A stretch of DNA of 41,707 bases from the NCBI RefSeq assembly GCF_018811945.1, contig NZ_JACRVU010000023.1, forward strand, positions 2,207 to 43,913, in the 5' to 3' direction. A model generated the notes under the pieces. That model had not been told where the DNA came from. It saw only the letters and a program-made list of their open reading frames with translations, and did no database searches. Position numbers and translations under genes: made by a program. This DNA is from Gluconobacter sp. P1C6_b (GTDB lineage: Bacteria > Pseudomonadota > Alphaproteobacteria > Acetobacterales > Acetobacteraceae). Shown in pieces: positions 16,973 to 25,658 of this stretch. Every line of letters starts with the position of its first letter. The stretch's first letter is position 1.

Positions 16973-17437
16973 TTACAATCCCAGTGTCGAAAGACCGGGG
17001 TGACTGTCCGGACGCCGTCCCTCAGGCCAGCGGAACAGGCGGTCGGTCGCTGAAATGGGTTGGTCGTTGATTGACGCTGCGCGGTAACGCATCAACCCGT
17101 TTTCATCGAACTCCCAGTTTTCATTCCCATGAGACCTGAACCACTGCCCGGCCTGATCCTGCCACTCATAAGCAAAGCGGACCGCGATCCGGTTCTCCTG
17201 AAAAGCCCAGAGTTCCTTGATGAGGCGGTATTCCTGCTCGCGCTCCCATTTGCGCGTCAGGAACGCCACGATGTCCTCTCGTCCGTGGATGAATTCCAGG
17301 CGATTGCGCCACTGGCTATCGGTCGTATAGGCCTGCGCCACCGTTTCAGGATCCTGGCCATTCCAGGCATCTTCCGCGAGGCGGACTTTCTGAGCAGCCG
17401 TTTCAGCATTGAAGGGAGGCAATGGGGGTCGGGACAT
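16973..17437 (-). CDS. Nuclear transport factor 2-like (DUF1348) family protein
   Basis: A 154-residue cone-fold protein of the DUF1348 branch of the NTF2 superfamily. Marks are [58 protein letters not shown] and [21 protein letters not shown]. The function of this branch is not established. It is convergent with the aldo/keto reductase (18-bp gap) and divergent from a GlxA-type regulator that might control it. Confidence 0.88.
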   Translation of the reverse strand: MSRPPLPPFNAETAAQKVRLAEDAWNGQDPETVAQAYTTDSQWRNRLEFIHGREDIVAFLTRKWEREQEYRLIKELWAFQENRIAVRFAYEWQDQAGQWFRSHGNENWEFDENGLMRYRAASINDQPISATDRLFRWPEGRRPDSHPGLSTLGL

Positions 17438-17545
17438 AGGGAATTCCGCCTCTGGTTCGGGGACGGATCACGAGTTGATCCGAGACCTGTCAGTGTTTTC
17501 CAAAAGAGCATTTGACGAAAGGACAACGATCCCTCATTTCAAGCC

Positions 17546-18499
17546 ATGACCAGACAGATCGGTATTCTTCTCTATCCAGACTTCCAGTTGCTCGACGCTG
17601 CCGGAGTGACGGCAGCCTTCGAGCTTGCCGGAGGATTTGGGGCGGCTCCGTATGAGATGACGCCCCTGTCCCACCATGGTGGTCTGGTCCGGTCGTCTTC
17701 CGGGATGACGATCGAGACGGTTCCGCTCGCGGCGGCAGGGTCGTTCGATACGCTTATCGTTGTCGGAGGCGAAGGCCACAGGCAGGCTATGAGCTGCCCA
17801 GAATTACTGAACTTTATCAGGCATCAGGCCAGAAATGCGCGACGTATCTGCAGTGTGTGTACAGGGGCTTTCCTGCTGGCAGAAGCTGGCATGCTTGATG
17901 GCCGTCGTGTGACGACACACTGGCAACAAGCCCCGGCCATGGCAGCACAGTTCCCTAAAATCCGGGTTTCGGCAGATGCCATTCATATTCATGATGGCCT
18001 GATCTGGACATCTGCGGGGATCAGCGCTGGCATCGACATGGCGCTGGCGTTGATTGCCGAAGATCTTGGGGCCGACATTGCCCGTCGTACGGCGCAGCAA
18101 ATGGTGGTGTTCTATCACCGTCCCGGAGGACAGTCCCAGTTCTCGGCACTCCTCGAGATGACGAGCCCTCAGGAACGCTTTGCCGAACTGTTGGGATGGA
18201 TCCGGTCCAACCTGGAACAGCGCCTGACCGTGGATATTCTGGCCAGTCAGGCCGGCATGAGCCCCCGAAATTTTTCTCGCAGTTTCCGGGCAGCGGTGGG
18301 GATGAGCCCCGCAAAAGCAGTCGAACGACTGCGTCTCGAAGCCGCACGCGAGCAGGTGGAGAGATCTACCCTCCCCATTGAAGCCATCGCCGTCATGACA
18401 GGCTTTCATGATCCCGAACGGATGCGACGCGCCTTCCTGCGGGAGTTCCATCAGCCGCCTCAGGCTATCAGGCGAAATGCTGCGGCCGAGGCGACCTGA
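17546..18499 (+). CDS. GlxA-type transcriptional regulator (DJ-1/PfpI plus AraC)
   Basis: A 317-residue regulator. The N-terminal DJ-1/PfpI-like domain (about 1-185) holds the nucleophile-elbow Cys C105 in CSVCTGAFLLAEAG and starts QIGILLYPDFQLLDAAGV. The C-terminal AraC DNA-binding domain (about 215-310) contains LASQAGMSPRNFSRSFRAAV and IAVMTGFHDPERMRRAFLRE, its two HTH units. Family members sense amines, amino acids or isonitriles. It is divergent from the DUF1348 gene across 108 bp. Confidence 0.92.
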   Translation: MTRQIGILLYPDFQLLDAAGVTAAFELAGGFGAAPYEMTPLSHHGGLVRSSSGMTIETVPLAAAGSFDTLIVVGGEGHRQAMSCPELLNFIRHQARNARRICSVCTGAFLLAEAGMLDGRRVTTHWQQAPAMAAQFPKIRVSADAIHIHDGLIWTSAGISAGIDMALALIAEDLGADIARRTAQQMVVFYHRPGGQSQFSALLEMTSPQERFAELLGWIRSNLEQRLTVDILASQAGMSPRNFSRSFRAAVGMSPAKAVERLRLEAAREQVERSTLPIEAIAVMTGFHDPERMRRAFLREFHQPPQAIRRNAAAEAT

Positions 18500-18633
18500 G
18501 AGTGCTCATTTTTCCTGGACGAGAAAGCAGCTCGTTTTGCAAGCAATCCCGACGAGATCCACTTCAATGATGGATCGCGTCTATCCCGCTAGAACAGGTC
18601 AAACACGCGGCAGATCAGGACACTTCCTAGAAT

Positions 18634-19599
18634 TTAACCCTTTGAATGAGGGGCAGTCCGCAGGAAGATCAGAATTTCTTCAAGCACCTGCCATCGGTTC
18701 CTTTCCATAACCACCATATGCGTTCCTTCCCCAATCTCCGTCCAGCGACGATACGGGGCATTGAGAAAACGTGGAAACAGGTTTCCCATCTGCTGAGTAG
18801 TTACATCCAAATCCCACTCAGCATGAAGCAGAAGAACCGGGACCGTGATCTTTTCGGGACTGTAAAACGCCTTCCCTGCGGACCAGTAGTCACGCACATC
18901 CTGAATGACACCCGCAGGCGCCCGGATCACTCCATCCTGCTCTGCGGGATCGCTCGCAAGAATAACTGCGGCCCACTGTTCAAACCACCCTGCTGGCAGA
19001 ATCTCTTCGCGTTTCTGCTCAGGTGCGCCTTCAAGCCAGCGCTGGCGAAATGCCTGAACATTAAAGCGGCGATAAGCAGGCACTGGACCACCCGGATCCA
19101 GACGAGAAACCCCGTCATTGATCCATTGCGGTGCAATCAGCGTTAATTTCTCCACCTTGTCATTGTGAGCAGCCGTATATGCGCCGGTAACCGTGCCACC
19201 CCAGGACATTCCGATCAGGCAAAGACGTGGGATGGCAAGCGTTGCGAGAAGATAGTCAACAGCAGTACTCAGATCGCGTACTGCTGTTTCGGTCCTGACC
19301 TGAGGCAGCGCAGCTTCAGGTGCACCTCCCATTCCATCAGGACGCGTTGATCCTCCGAAACCCCTTACGTTAAGCGCATAAACATCGAACCCTTCCTGAG
19401 CGAGGAGGTCCATGAATGCCCCCTCCCCGACAGGCACATCGAAAAGACTTTCTGCCGGCAACGTCGCGCCATGCATCAGCAAGATAGTGCGTTGTGAACC
19501 AAATATCTGGATGTCTGCACGGCGTTTATGGCACAGATGAAGCGTGATATCGGCCGTATCACTCGGGATGAACAGGTTTTCCATAAGCAGATTTGTCAT
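18634..19599 (-). CDS. Alpha/beta hydrolase
   Basis: A 321-residue alpha/beta-hydrolase. The oxyanion-hole motif is LLMHGATLPAES (about residue 43). The nucleophile is S132 in IGMSWGGT, the acid is in HAEWDLDVTT and the His is in GEGTHMV. Esterase, lactonase or dehalogenase chemistry is possible. The ATG at 19599 overlaps the stop of the upstream MBL-fold gene (ATGA), so the two hydrolases are cotranscribed and coupled. A LysR gene divergent from the MBL gene is the probable regulator. No signal peptide is evident. Confidence 0.9.
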   Translation of the reverse strand: MTNLLMENLFIPSDTADITLHLCHKRRADIQIFGSQRTILLMHGATLPAESLFDVPVGEGAFMDLLAQEGFDVYALNVRGFGGSTRPDGMGGAPEAALPQVRTETAVRDLSTAVDYLLATLAIPRLCLIGMSWGGTVTGAYTAAHNDKVEKLTLIAPQWINDGVSRLDPGGPVPAYRRFNVQAFRQRWLEGAPEQKREEILPAGWFEQWAAVILASDPAEQDGVIRAPAGVIQDVRDYWSAGKAFYSPEKITVPVLLLHAEWDLDVTTQQMGNLFPRFLNAPYRRWTEIGEGTHMVVMERNRWQVLEEILIFLRTAPHSKG

Positions 19600-20540
19600 C
19601 TGGCGTCTCCTACATTTGGTTGCGCAAATTCCCATGCAAAACCTTCTGGACGACGCCTGACATATCCGGCACCCGTTTCCGCGAAATGACTGGTAAAGCA
19701 GAGACTCCCGCTTTCCGCCGCTTCTTTAAGAAGCCACCGCCGCGAATGCTCGGCAGACTGAACGAATTCGCAGTAAACGGACCGTAGATCCGGACGATAA
19801 ACCTGCAGAGGATGGTGCATGACATCTCCTGTAAACCACGCCTCTTCACCATCCGACCGCAGCTGGATCGAGGCATGATCGATGCTGTGCCCAGGGGTCG
19901 GATGAAAGGAGAAACCCGCAAGAACCTCTTGACCGTCGATGATAATCGCCTCTCCCAGACCGGCTTCGATAACGGGGAGCATGCTGTCTGTATAGACACG
20001 TGGGAGTGGGTGATGGTCCGGGCGCCCCAAGATCTCTGGAGGCAGGTCTGGAGCAGGGTCAATACCGTCATTGCTGGCACCGTATCGGGCCTCAATCACT
20101 GAGAAAACATGACGGGCTTTCGGAAAGGTCGGTACCCATTTTCCGTTGTGCAAACGCGTATTCCATCCAACATGATCGGCATGAATATGCGTATGCAGAA
20201 CAGTATCAACCTGCTCCGGTTGTACACCTGCGGCTGCAAGATGTTCGAGAAACGACGTATGCAGATGATCCAGTGCCGGTGCGGCAGGTAACGGCTTGTC
20301 GTTGCCTGTGGCGGTATCAACCAAGATAGTGAGACCAGCAACCTGAACAAGCCACGCATGAGTTCCCTGCGCGAGCCCACCGGTCACGGGGTTAAATGAT
20401 CCTGGCGTCAAATACGGACCGAATATTGCAAGTGCCTCAGCGTCGATATCCGGATACAGTTTGTGAGGGCGCGCGTTATCCCAATGAAGTTCGGGAATAC
20501 GCGTGATACGGGCGTCACCCACTTGAAAAGCTGCTGCCAT
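19596..20540 (-). CDS. MBL-fold metallo-hydrolase
   Basis: A 314-residue metallo-beta-lactamase-fold hydrolase. The dinuclear metal motif HxHxDH is H118, H120, D122 and H123 (in HTHIHADHVGW). The further ligands lie in FHPTPGHSIDHAS, FTGDVMHHP and TSHFAETG. The closest functional style is quorum-quenching lactonase or related ester hydrolase, but no signature decides it. It is the first gene of the pair with the alpha/beta hydrolase and lies 77 bp from the divergent LysR gene. Confidence 0.92.
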   Translation of the reverse strand: MAAAFQVGDARITRIPELHWDNARPHKLYPDIDAEALAIFGPYLTPGSFNPVTGGLAQGTHAWLVQVAGLTILVDTATGNDKPLPAAPALDHLHTSFLEHLAAAGVQPEQVDTVLHTHIHADHVGWNTRLHNGKWVPTFPKARHVFSVIEARYGASNDGIDPAPDLPPEILGRPDHHPLPRVYTDSMLPVIEAGLGEAIIIDGQEVLAGFSFHPTPGHSIDHASIQLRSDGEEAWFTGDVMHHPLQVYRPDLRSVYCEFVQSAEHSRRWLLKEAAESGSLCFTSHFAETGAGYVRRRPEGFAWEFAQPNVGDAR

Positions 20541-20601
20541 GATTGACTCAATACGATTGTTTTACGTCGCATCAGACGTTAGGGTGCGCGCAAACATCAT
20601 A

Positions 20602-20613
20602 CAAATCGATTTG
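20602..20613. promoter_or_regulatory. 12-bp palindrome before the LysR gene
   Basis: CAAATCGATTTG is a perfect palindrome ending 4 bp before the LysR start codon, in the 77-bp divergent spacer with the MBL-fold gene. It could be an autoregulatory site. Low confidence. Confidence 0.35.
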
Positions 20614-20617
20614 ATAT

Positions 20618-21547
20618 ATGAAACCCATTGATCATTTCAATCTTCGCTCTTTCGATCTCAATCTTCTGATTGCTTTCGACGCCCTCGTTTCAGAACGCAG
20701 TGTCACAAAGGCGGCACGACGCCTTCGCATTCAACAACCCGCAATGAGCCATGCACTCGCCACCCTCCGAATGTTACTGGGCGATGATGTGCTCGTCAGA
20801 ACCGGTGCTGTCATGCAGCCGACAGCCAAAGCATCAACCATGGCGTCACATGTCGCGGAGTTGTTAAGGCAGGCTCAGCACATCCTGATGTCTGAGGAAC
20901 AGTTTGATCCTGCGACGGAACAGCGCATCTTTCGTTTCGGCTTTTCGTCCGAACTTGAAGTCTTTCTGATGCCTAAACTGACGGCCTATTTGCAACGGCA
21001 TGCACCTGGAATACGACTGCTGTCACGTGGATCTCCTCGGAGTGAGGTCTATACATTACTGGATACGGGCGCGCTGGATATCGCAGTTGGGTGTTTTGAT
21101 TTCGGTTTGGAACGCCATTGTGGGGTATCGTTGTATGAGCAGTCTCTCGTCTGCTGCTTCAACCCAGAACTGATCGATCCGGATGCGCCAATCACGGTTG
21201 GGCGTTATCTTGCATTGCCCCATGTTCTCATGACACTGAAAGATGACATCCAGGGATGCCTGTCAGACGCACTGATGCAGATTGGTCAGGAACTCAACGT
21301 GGTTCTCGCTGCCTCAGATTTTCTGACGGCACTTGCTGCCGCAGCGGCCGCACCCGTTCTGGCTACGCTTCCCAGCCGGATCGCTGAGCAACATGCCGCG
21401 CATTTCGGTTTGGCAATCCATCCCGTTCCACTGGACCTGCGTATCCCGGCAGTATCGATGATCTGGTCAGCCCGGAGTGATCGTGATCCTGCCTCAATAT
21501 GGCTGCGCGATGCTGTCGCATCAGTATTGGGTAGTCATGTAAAGTGA
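20618..21547 (+). CDS. LysR-family transcriptional regulator
   Basis: A 309-residue LysR protein of the NodD/PcpR-like branch, beginning HFNLRSFDLNLLIAFDALV. The HTH is SVTKAARRLRIQQPAMSHAL, then LRMLLGDDVLVRTGAVMQPT. The effector domain covers about 95-305. It is related in style to the LysR gene at 39876. It is divergent from the MBL-fold and alpha/beta hydrolase operon, its likely target. The effector is unknown. Confidence 0.92.
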   Translation: MKPIDHFNLRSFDLNLLIAFDALVSERSVTKAARRLRIQQPAMSHALATLRMLLGDDVLVRTGAVMQPTAKASTMASHVAELLRQAQHILMSEEQFDPATEQRIFRFGFSSELEVFLMPKLTAYLQRHAPGIRLLSRGSPRSEVYTLLDTGALDIAVGCFDFGLERHCGVSLYEQSLVCCFNPELIDPDAPITVGRYLALPHVLMTLKDDIQGCLSDALMQIGQELNVVLAASDFLTALAAAAAAPVLATLPSRIAEQHAAHFGLAIHPVPLDLRIPAVSMIWSARSDRDPASIWLRDAVASVLGSHVK

Positions 21548-21570
21548 GATTTTTAATGGGCGCTCAAAAT

Positions 21571-21617
21571 AGCTATGACAGATAAATCTCTCCAGAAAGA
21601 GATAGGCTGTCATAGCT
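21571..21617. terminator. Nested 47-nt hairpin after the LysR gene
   Basis: Perfect outer arms AGCTATGACAG (21571-21581) and CTGTCATAGCT (21607-21617) enclose an inner pair ATCTCT/AGAGAT (21586-21591 and 21598-21603). No T-run follows. It lies between convergent genes and could end transcription in either direction, or be a relic of a mobile repeat. Confidence 0.45.
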
Positions 21618-21703
21618 TCCCCAAAGCACGAGGAGTCATGACGACTTACATCAGCAGAAATTCTGATTATAGAAAAAAATGCGCAGTCATCTTTGTATGA
21701 ACG

Positions 21704-22018
21704 TCAAATTTTTACCAATTTGATTGCGCGCTCAGGACATGCTTTCACACACAAACCACAAGCACGGCATTGATCAGCATGCGGGGTATAGGCGACCATC
21801 CCTCCGTGGACATAGCTCTTGATTTTGCCCACAAATGAAAGATCGCGATAATCGGACGGATCGATCTTGCGCACTTCAAACACGTCGTAAGGACATACGG
21901 CGACGCAGGCGTCTTTTCCCTCACAGCGATTAAAGTCTACGACCGGCATGACCCGTCCTGTTTGGCCGTCTTTCAGACATTTAGGTGTGATCATCGCTTT
22001 ATTCCCTGACCCGCTCAT
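21704..22018 (-). CDS. Ferredoxin (two Fe-S cluster motifs)
   Basis: A 104-residue bacterial-type ferredoxin. The first cluster motif is CEGKDACVAVCP, with unusual C-x5-C-x3-C-P spacing. The second is CRACGLCVKACPE, a normal C-x2-C-x2-C-x3-C-P set. A [3Fe-4S]/[4Fe-4S] pair is plausible. The ATG at 22018 overlaps the stop of the NmrA-like gene (ATGA), so it is translated with it. It probably delivers electrons to a partner outside this operon. Confidence 0.88.
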   Translation of the reverse strand: MSGSGNKAMITPKCLKDGQTGRVMPVVDFNRCEGKDACVAVCPYDVFEVRKIDPSDYRDLSFVGKIKSYVHGGMVAYTPHADQCRACGLCVKACPERAIKLVKI

Positions 22019-22923
22019 TTCGCGCCTTGTTGTAAATGCCGACTTTGCCGCAGCTCCTGCGCGAACATCTCGAGCGTCGTTGTGGGCTTGCCCAGTTCCT
22101 GCCAGATTTTTTCGGCATAGAACGGATCTTCGTGATCCCCGAAATACGCAAACAAATGCGCGACGAACTTCATTTTCGGATTAAAAAGACCGATCATCCG
22201 CATGATCCAAAGTGGAGCCACGCGAATTTTAAGTGTCGGATCATAATTTCGGACAAACCGCTCCAGCGCCTGCCTGACGGAGATCGCTTCCGGCCCCTGT
22301 ACGGGGCAATGTACAGGCATTGCCTCAGGATTCTGAAACGCCTCAATCACCCAGCGCGCATAATCGGCGGAGCTGATCCACCAGATTTTGATGTGTGTAT
22401 TCCCGATCCACTGGAGCGCTCGACCGCTGATCATATTTGGGAGCAGGTCCATGAAATGGGTCGGCGCGAAAAACGTATGACGAATACCGGAATCCGCGAT
22501 GATTTTGTGCCCTTCCATCCGAATAATATTGGGCACGATGTTATGTCTGATAGTGTTGAGCGCGGGAGGATAGGCGCCCAGAGCACCGATTTTAGCAATA
22601 TAATTAATATTCAACCCTTTGATGGCGCTCATCAAGTTCCGCACACCCTCCCTCTCTTCGTAGAAGGGAAGCGTCAAATCCGCCGTGTCGGTCGCAAGGT
22701 TGAGATAGAGCGCATCCACCCCGTCGAGCGCCTTGTGCAACCCCGCAATGTCCCGCAGATCTGCCTGGGCGATTTCGACATTAGGCGGCAGTATCCTCCG
22801 AGCTTTGTCTGGCGAACGAACGATTGCCCTCACCTGAAAATGTTTTGCCAGTTCCGCTGCAACTGGCGCGCCAAGCCGCCCCGTTGCACCGATGACGCCT
22901 ATAGTCCTGATCGGTTCCATCAT
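22015..22923 (-). CDS. NmrA-like NAD(P)-binding protein
   Basis: A 302-residue atypical SDR of the NmrA/NAD(P)H-binding type. The Rossmann motif is IGVIGATGRLGAPVAAEL (GxxGxxG). It is followed by VRAIVRSPDKARRI, typical for NADP selection, and ADLRDIAGLHKALDGVDALY. The catalytic Tyr-Lys pair of classical SDRs is not evident, so it may be a sensor, a reductase or an epimerase. It overlaps both the TetR gene upstream and the ferredoxin downstream by 4 nt, forming one tight operon. Confidence 0.88.
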   Translation of the reverse strand: MMEPIRTIGVIGATGRLGAPVAAELAKHFQVRAIVRSPDKARRILPPNVEIAQADLRDIAGLHKALDGVDALYLNLATDTADLTLPFYEEREGVRNLMSAIKGLNINYIAKIGALGAYPPALNTIRHNIVPNIIRMEGHKIIADSGIRHTFFAPTHFMDLLPNMISGRALQWIGNTHIKIWWISSADYARWVIEAFQNPEAMPVHCPVQGPEAISVRQALERFVRNYDPTLKIRVAPLWIMRMIGLFNPKMKFVAHLFAYFGDHEDPFYAEKIWQELGKPTTTLEMFAQELRQSRHLQQGAK

Positions 22924-23630
22924 ATTTTCTGATCCATTGATATAATGATCATCTTGAGTTTTTTCGGGTCGTAATGCCGGTCTATGACGGCGTTCTGGAG
23001 GCCGAGCCCGCGCAACAGAAACCGGATAGTGTTCTCGACCAGCTTGTCTCGTGTGATGCCGTATTCAACGACCGTGATGTCGGGCAGGCTGATGAGATGC
23101 AAAGTATTCGCTAGATGATGGACGAACCATATCTCTGCATGACCGATATGAATGCCAGATTCGACGTCTCCCGCGTCTTGAGCCGCCCTGAATGATTGCG
23201 AAAAAACGCTGACCCACGGCTTTACATGCTGGTCGAGGAACGCCTTTGCGAACTGGCCATCGCCAAGCAGGCTGGCCGTCACAAGGCGTTTGGTGTCTTC
23301 GTGAGACTGCGCATCGCCAATACCGGGAAACACTGCGTGCACGAGTATGGCGACACCCATGACCAGTGTTTCAGTTGAAGGCGTCACCTCGGCGAGAATA
23401 CGGCTGCCAACTGCATTCGCTTCAACGCAGTGAGTTTCAAGCGCCGCATAAAGCACGTCCTTGCTGGTAAAGTGCCGATAAAGCAAAGCTTCGGAAACAC
23501 CAGCGGCTCTGGCGATTTCCTTGGTCGTCGCACCGTCCCGACCGAGCCGGGCGAAAATGGGAGCTGCAGCGGACAGGATGGCCTGCTTGCGGTCAGTCGC
23601 GGACAATCTGGAACGGCGTGAGGTCGGCAT
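22920..23630 (-). CDS. TetR/AcrR-family transcriptional regulator
   Basis: A 236-residue TetR regulator. The HTH spans about 15-60 (RKQAILSAAAPIFARLGRDG, then TTKEIARAAGVSEALLYRHF and TSKDVLYAALE). It is the first gene of a three-gene operon with NmrA-like and ferredoxin genes. A palindrome 23 bp upstream of its start (23654-23671) is the likely operator, implying autoregulation of the whole operon. The C-terminal ligand domain shows no known signature. Confidence 0.92.
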   Translation of the reverse strand: MPTSRRSRLSATDRKQAILSAAAPIFARLGRDGATTKEIARAAGVSEALLYRHFTSKDVLYAALETHCVEANAVGSRILAEVTPSTETLVMGVAILVHAVFPGIGDAQSHEDTKRLVTASLLGDGQFAKAFLDQHVKPWVSVFSQSFRAAQDAGDVESGIHIGHAEIWFVHHLANTLHLISLPDITVVEYGITRDKLVENTIRFLLRGLGLQNAVIDRHYDPKKLKMIIISMDQKI

Positions 23631-23653
23631 GGGTTCTCCTTACGGAAGTAAGG

Positions 23654-23671
23654 TAAGTGAACGCTCACTTA
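23654..23671. promoter_or_regulatory. Palindrome TAAGTGA-N4-TCACTTA, candidate TetR operator
   Basis: Perfect 7-bp arms at 23654-23660 and 23665-23671, 23 bp upstream of the TetR gene on its 5' side. A smaller repeat CTTAC-N4-GTAAG (23639-23652) lies between it and the start codon. Symmetry and position fit autorepression of the TetR/NmrA/ferredoxin operon. Confidence 0.65.
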
Positions 23672-23731
23672 TATTCAAGCGCTTATTCCATTTTTCCGTA
23701 TAAGATCAGGCTCGGGCGGGCATCGACGGCT

Positions 23732-23772
23732 TGAGAGTCTGTTTGGAAAATCGGTCTGATGTGATTCAAGCC
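23732..23772. repeat. Possible IS5-type terminal remnant
   Basis: GAGTCTGTTTGGAAAATCGG resembles the outer end of IS5-family elements. The other end was not found, and only IS110 debris follows. The assignment is a memory-based impression, not an alignment. Confidence 0.25.
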
Positions 23773-23845
23773 TTGGATGTCGACGTCAGAACAGAGGGGC
23801 CGAGTGGCCAGGATCAGTTAGAAAAAGAAACACTATCCGTTTGAA

Positions 23846-24138
23846 ATGCCAGGACTTGATCGTATTCTGGCAACAGAAGCCTCTGCCATGGCCGGACTTG
23901 CACCAATGGCTCATGACAATGGCGTGATGCATAGAAAACGTGTCATTTCAAGGGGAGGAAGATTTCTCCGTCAGCCCCTGTTTCAGGCAGGATTGGCAAC
24001 TGCGTGCCATAAACCCTTCTGAAAGATGTTTCCAAACCCATGAAACAATCGGGTAAACCACACAAACTGGTGATCGTCGCTATCGTACGGCGTCTCATTG
24101 CAATCACCAATACAGTCCTCAAAACAAGGCTGCCATGA
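23846..24138 (+). pseudogene. IS110-family transposase, C-terminal remnant
   Basis: This encodes ATEASAMAGLAPMAHDNGVM, KRVISRGGRFL and LFQAGLATACHKPF, then a frameshift, then SGKPHKLVIVAIVRRLIAI and a proper end. It is the Transposase_20 C-terminus, close to the fragment at 36013-36519 but clearly different from the intact element at 134-1832. The N-terminal DEDD domain is missing, so it is dead. Confidence 0.8.
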
Positions 24139-24203
24139 CGTATTAGATCCGCCGCTCCAACATAGTTTCTAACATCTGAAATTTCCTCGCGAGATTATGA
24201 AAA

Positions 24204-25052
24204 ATGACCAGATCGGTTCCGTTTATCTCCCGCATTCTGATCTTTCCGATTAAATCATTGGATCCGGTGGAAGTCACAAATGCGCGGGTTCTTACTAGCG
24301 GGGCCTTGGCAGACGACCGGTGCTGGGCTCTATTTGACGCACAGGGGCGTGTGGTTAACGGCAAGAACCACGCAGAGATTCATCGCATCCGCGCTGGTTT
24401 CGATCTTGATAAACGGACCGTAAGCCTACGAGATGACTCTGGTCGAGGTCTGCCTACTGTTCTGTTCAATCTTGATGGCACTGCAAGACCAATAGAGGCA
24501 TGGCTAAGTCGGTTTTTCGGTTTTCCAGTCCACCTTCGGGCGGATACCACTACGGGACATCCTGATGATACGGATTCGCCTGGTCCGACTATCATCAGCG
24601 TTGCGACGCTAGAGACGATTGGAATATGGTTCGGGTTGCCAGTCGAGCAAGTTCGGGCCCGCTTTCGGACCAATATCGAGATCGGGGGCGTCCCGGCTTT
24701 TTGGGAAGATGCACTGTTCGGAGGACTTGGAGACGAAGTCGAGTTTCACCTTGGTGGCACAGAGTGGTTGGGAATAAACCCCTGTCAGCGTTGTGTCGTG
24801 CCGTCTCGCGATCCGCTAACTGGTCAGAGAGACAATGCTTTTGCCCGCCGCTTCGCAGAGTACAGGCGCCGGACGCAGCCGGCATGGTCTAATCCCGCGC
24901 GCTTTAATCATTTTTTTCGTGTAGCGATCAATACTCGGTCTGCACGCACCGGCGTTAACACAAGGATCGCACTGAACGATATCGTTACAACGTATAACAA
25001 TGCAGCGGCATGCACGGCGTTGGAAGAAAACAAACGCCCCGCAGGATTCTGA
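24204..25052 (+). CDS. MOSC domain-containing protein
   Basis: A 282-residue protein with an N-terminal MOSC beta-barrel (SRILIFPIKSLDPVEVTNARV, then ALADDRCWALFDAQGRVVNG) and a C-terminal MOSC domain carrying NPCQRCVVPSRDPLTG, where Cys is the presumed metal-sulfur carrier. Relatives such as YiiM and YcbX handle N-hydroxylated compounds with molybdenum cofactor. The next gene is a decayed ferredoxin reductase, the usual electron donor type for such proteins, so the system is probably no longer fully functional here. Confidence 0.9.
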   Translation: MTRSVPFISRILIFPIKSLDPVEVTNARVLTSGALADDRCWALFDAQGRVVNGKNHAEIHRIRAGFDLDKRTVSLRDDSGRGLPTVLFNLDGTARPIEAWLSRFFGFPVHLRADTTTGHPDDTDSPGPTIISVATLETIGIWFGLPVEQVRARFRTNIEIGGVPAFWEDALFGGLGDEVEFHLGGTEWLGINPCQRCVVPSRDPLTGQRDNAFARRFAEYRRRTQPAWSNPARFNHFFRVAINTRSARTGVNTRIALNDIVTTYNNAAACTALEENKRPAGF

Positions 25053-25061
25053 GCGGGCACC

Positions 25062-25477
25062 ATGTATATCATTCACGTGCGAGCCGAAACGCCAGATATC
25101 CGTTCGTTCAGACGACGCCCGCTGGTAGGTGAACGGCTTCCCTTCCGTTTTATAGCCGATCATCATATGCGTATTTGCGGCCCAGTTGCTATGGTCGCCG
25201 CGGCGCTTGTATTGTGTGATGAACTCGGGACTTCACCTGAACGGATCGCCTGTGAATCGTTCGGCGGCGTTCTGTCGCACGGAGATAACCTGCCGGACAC
25301 CAAGGAATATCCGATCAGCTTCTCGCTATCGGGCACAACCTACACTGCAAAGTCAAGCTCATAAAAGGCACCATCACAACCGGTTGCGAAGTCGGTCTAT
25401 CGGCGGCAGACAAGAAGGCGGGCTACATCCTGGCGTGTCAGGCAAAACCTCGTGGGCCACTGCTCATGGTACGATAG
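25062..25477 (+). pseudogene. Ferredoxin reductase with C-terminal 2Fe-2S domain, degraded
   Basis: The first about 90 codons encode the end of an FNR-type NAD-binding domain (HMRICGPVAMVAAALVLCDEL, then SPERIACESFGG) and the beginning of a ferredoxin domain (YPISFSLSGTTYTAK). After a stop or frameshift at 25364, another frame reads TGCEVG, jumps past the remaining cluster cysteines, and resumes LSAADKKAGYILACQAKPRG to 25477. The FAD-binding half and most of the 2Fe-2S loop are missing. It lies 9 bp after the MOSC gene and was presumably its redox partner. Confidence 0.75.
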
Positions 25478-25658
25478 TGTCCACTTAGCAGATGATCGCC
25501 AGATATGCGGTTCCAACTGGATTTCCTGGCGCCCGTGGTGTTCACCGAACCGACAAACCGGAGGGCTCTAAAAACCCTCCGGTTTTTCCAGGAGAATAAG
25601 GTCCCCATTCAGCCAAAATTGGTTCGTACCTCTTTAATTGCGTCCCTTGACGGAAGTT
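25478..25658. other. Convergent intergenic region holding a terminator
   Basis: This lies between the degraded reductase (plus strand) and the gamma carbonic anhydrase (minus strand). Apart from the terminator at 25555-25587 nothing was recognised. Confidence 0.5.
25555..25587 (+). terminator. Strong rho-independent terminator
   Basis: A perfect 11-bp stem AAACCGGAGGG (25555-25565) and CCCTCCGGTTT (25575-25585), with a 9-nt loop and a T-run at 25583-25587. The loop is A-rich, so the minus strand also offers T residues. It probably serves both convergent transcripts, including the long Zur-type operon from the right. Confidence 0.8.

Noticed and set aside
22036-22932. Plus-strand frame of 298 codons opposite the NmrA-like gene
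   Set aside because: Antisense to a protein with a clear Rossmann motif and operon overlaps; the translation is not protein-like.
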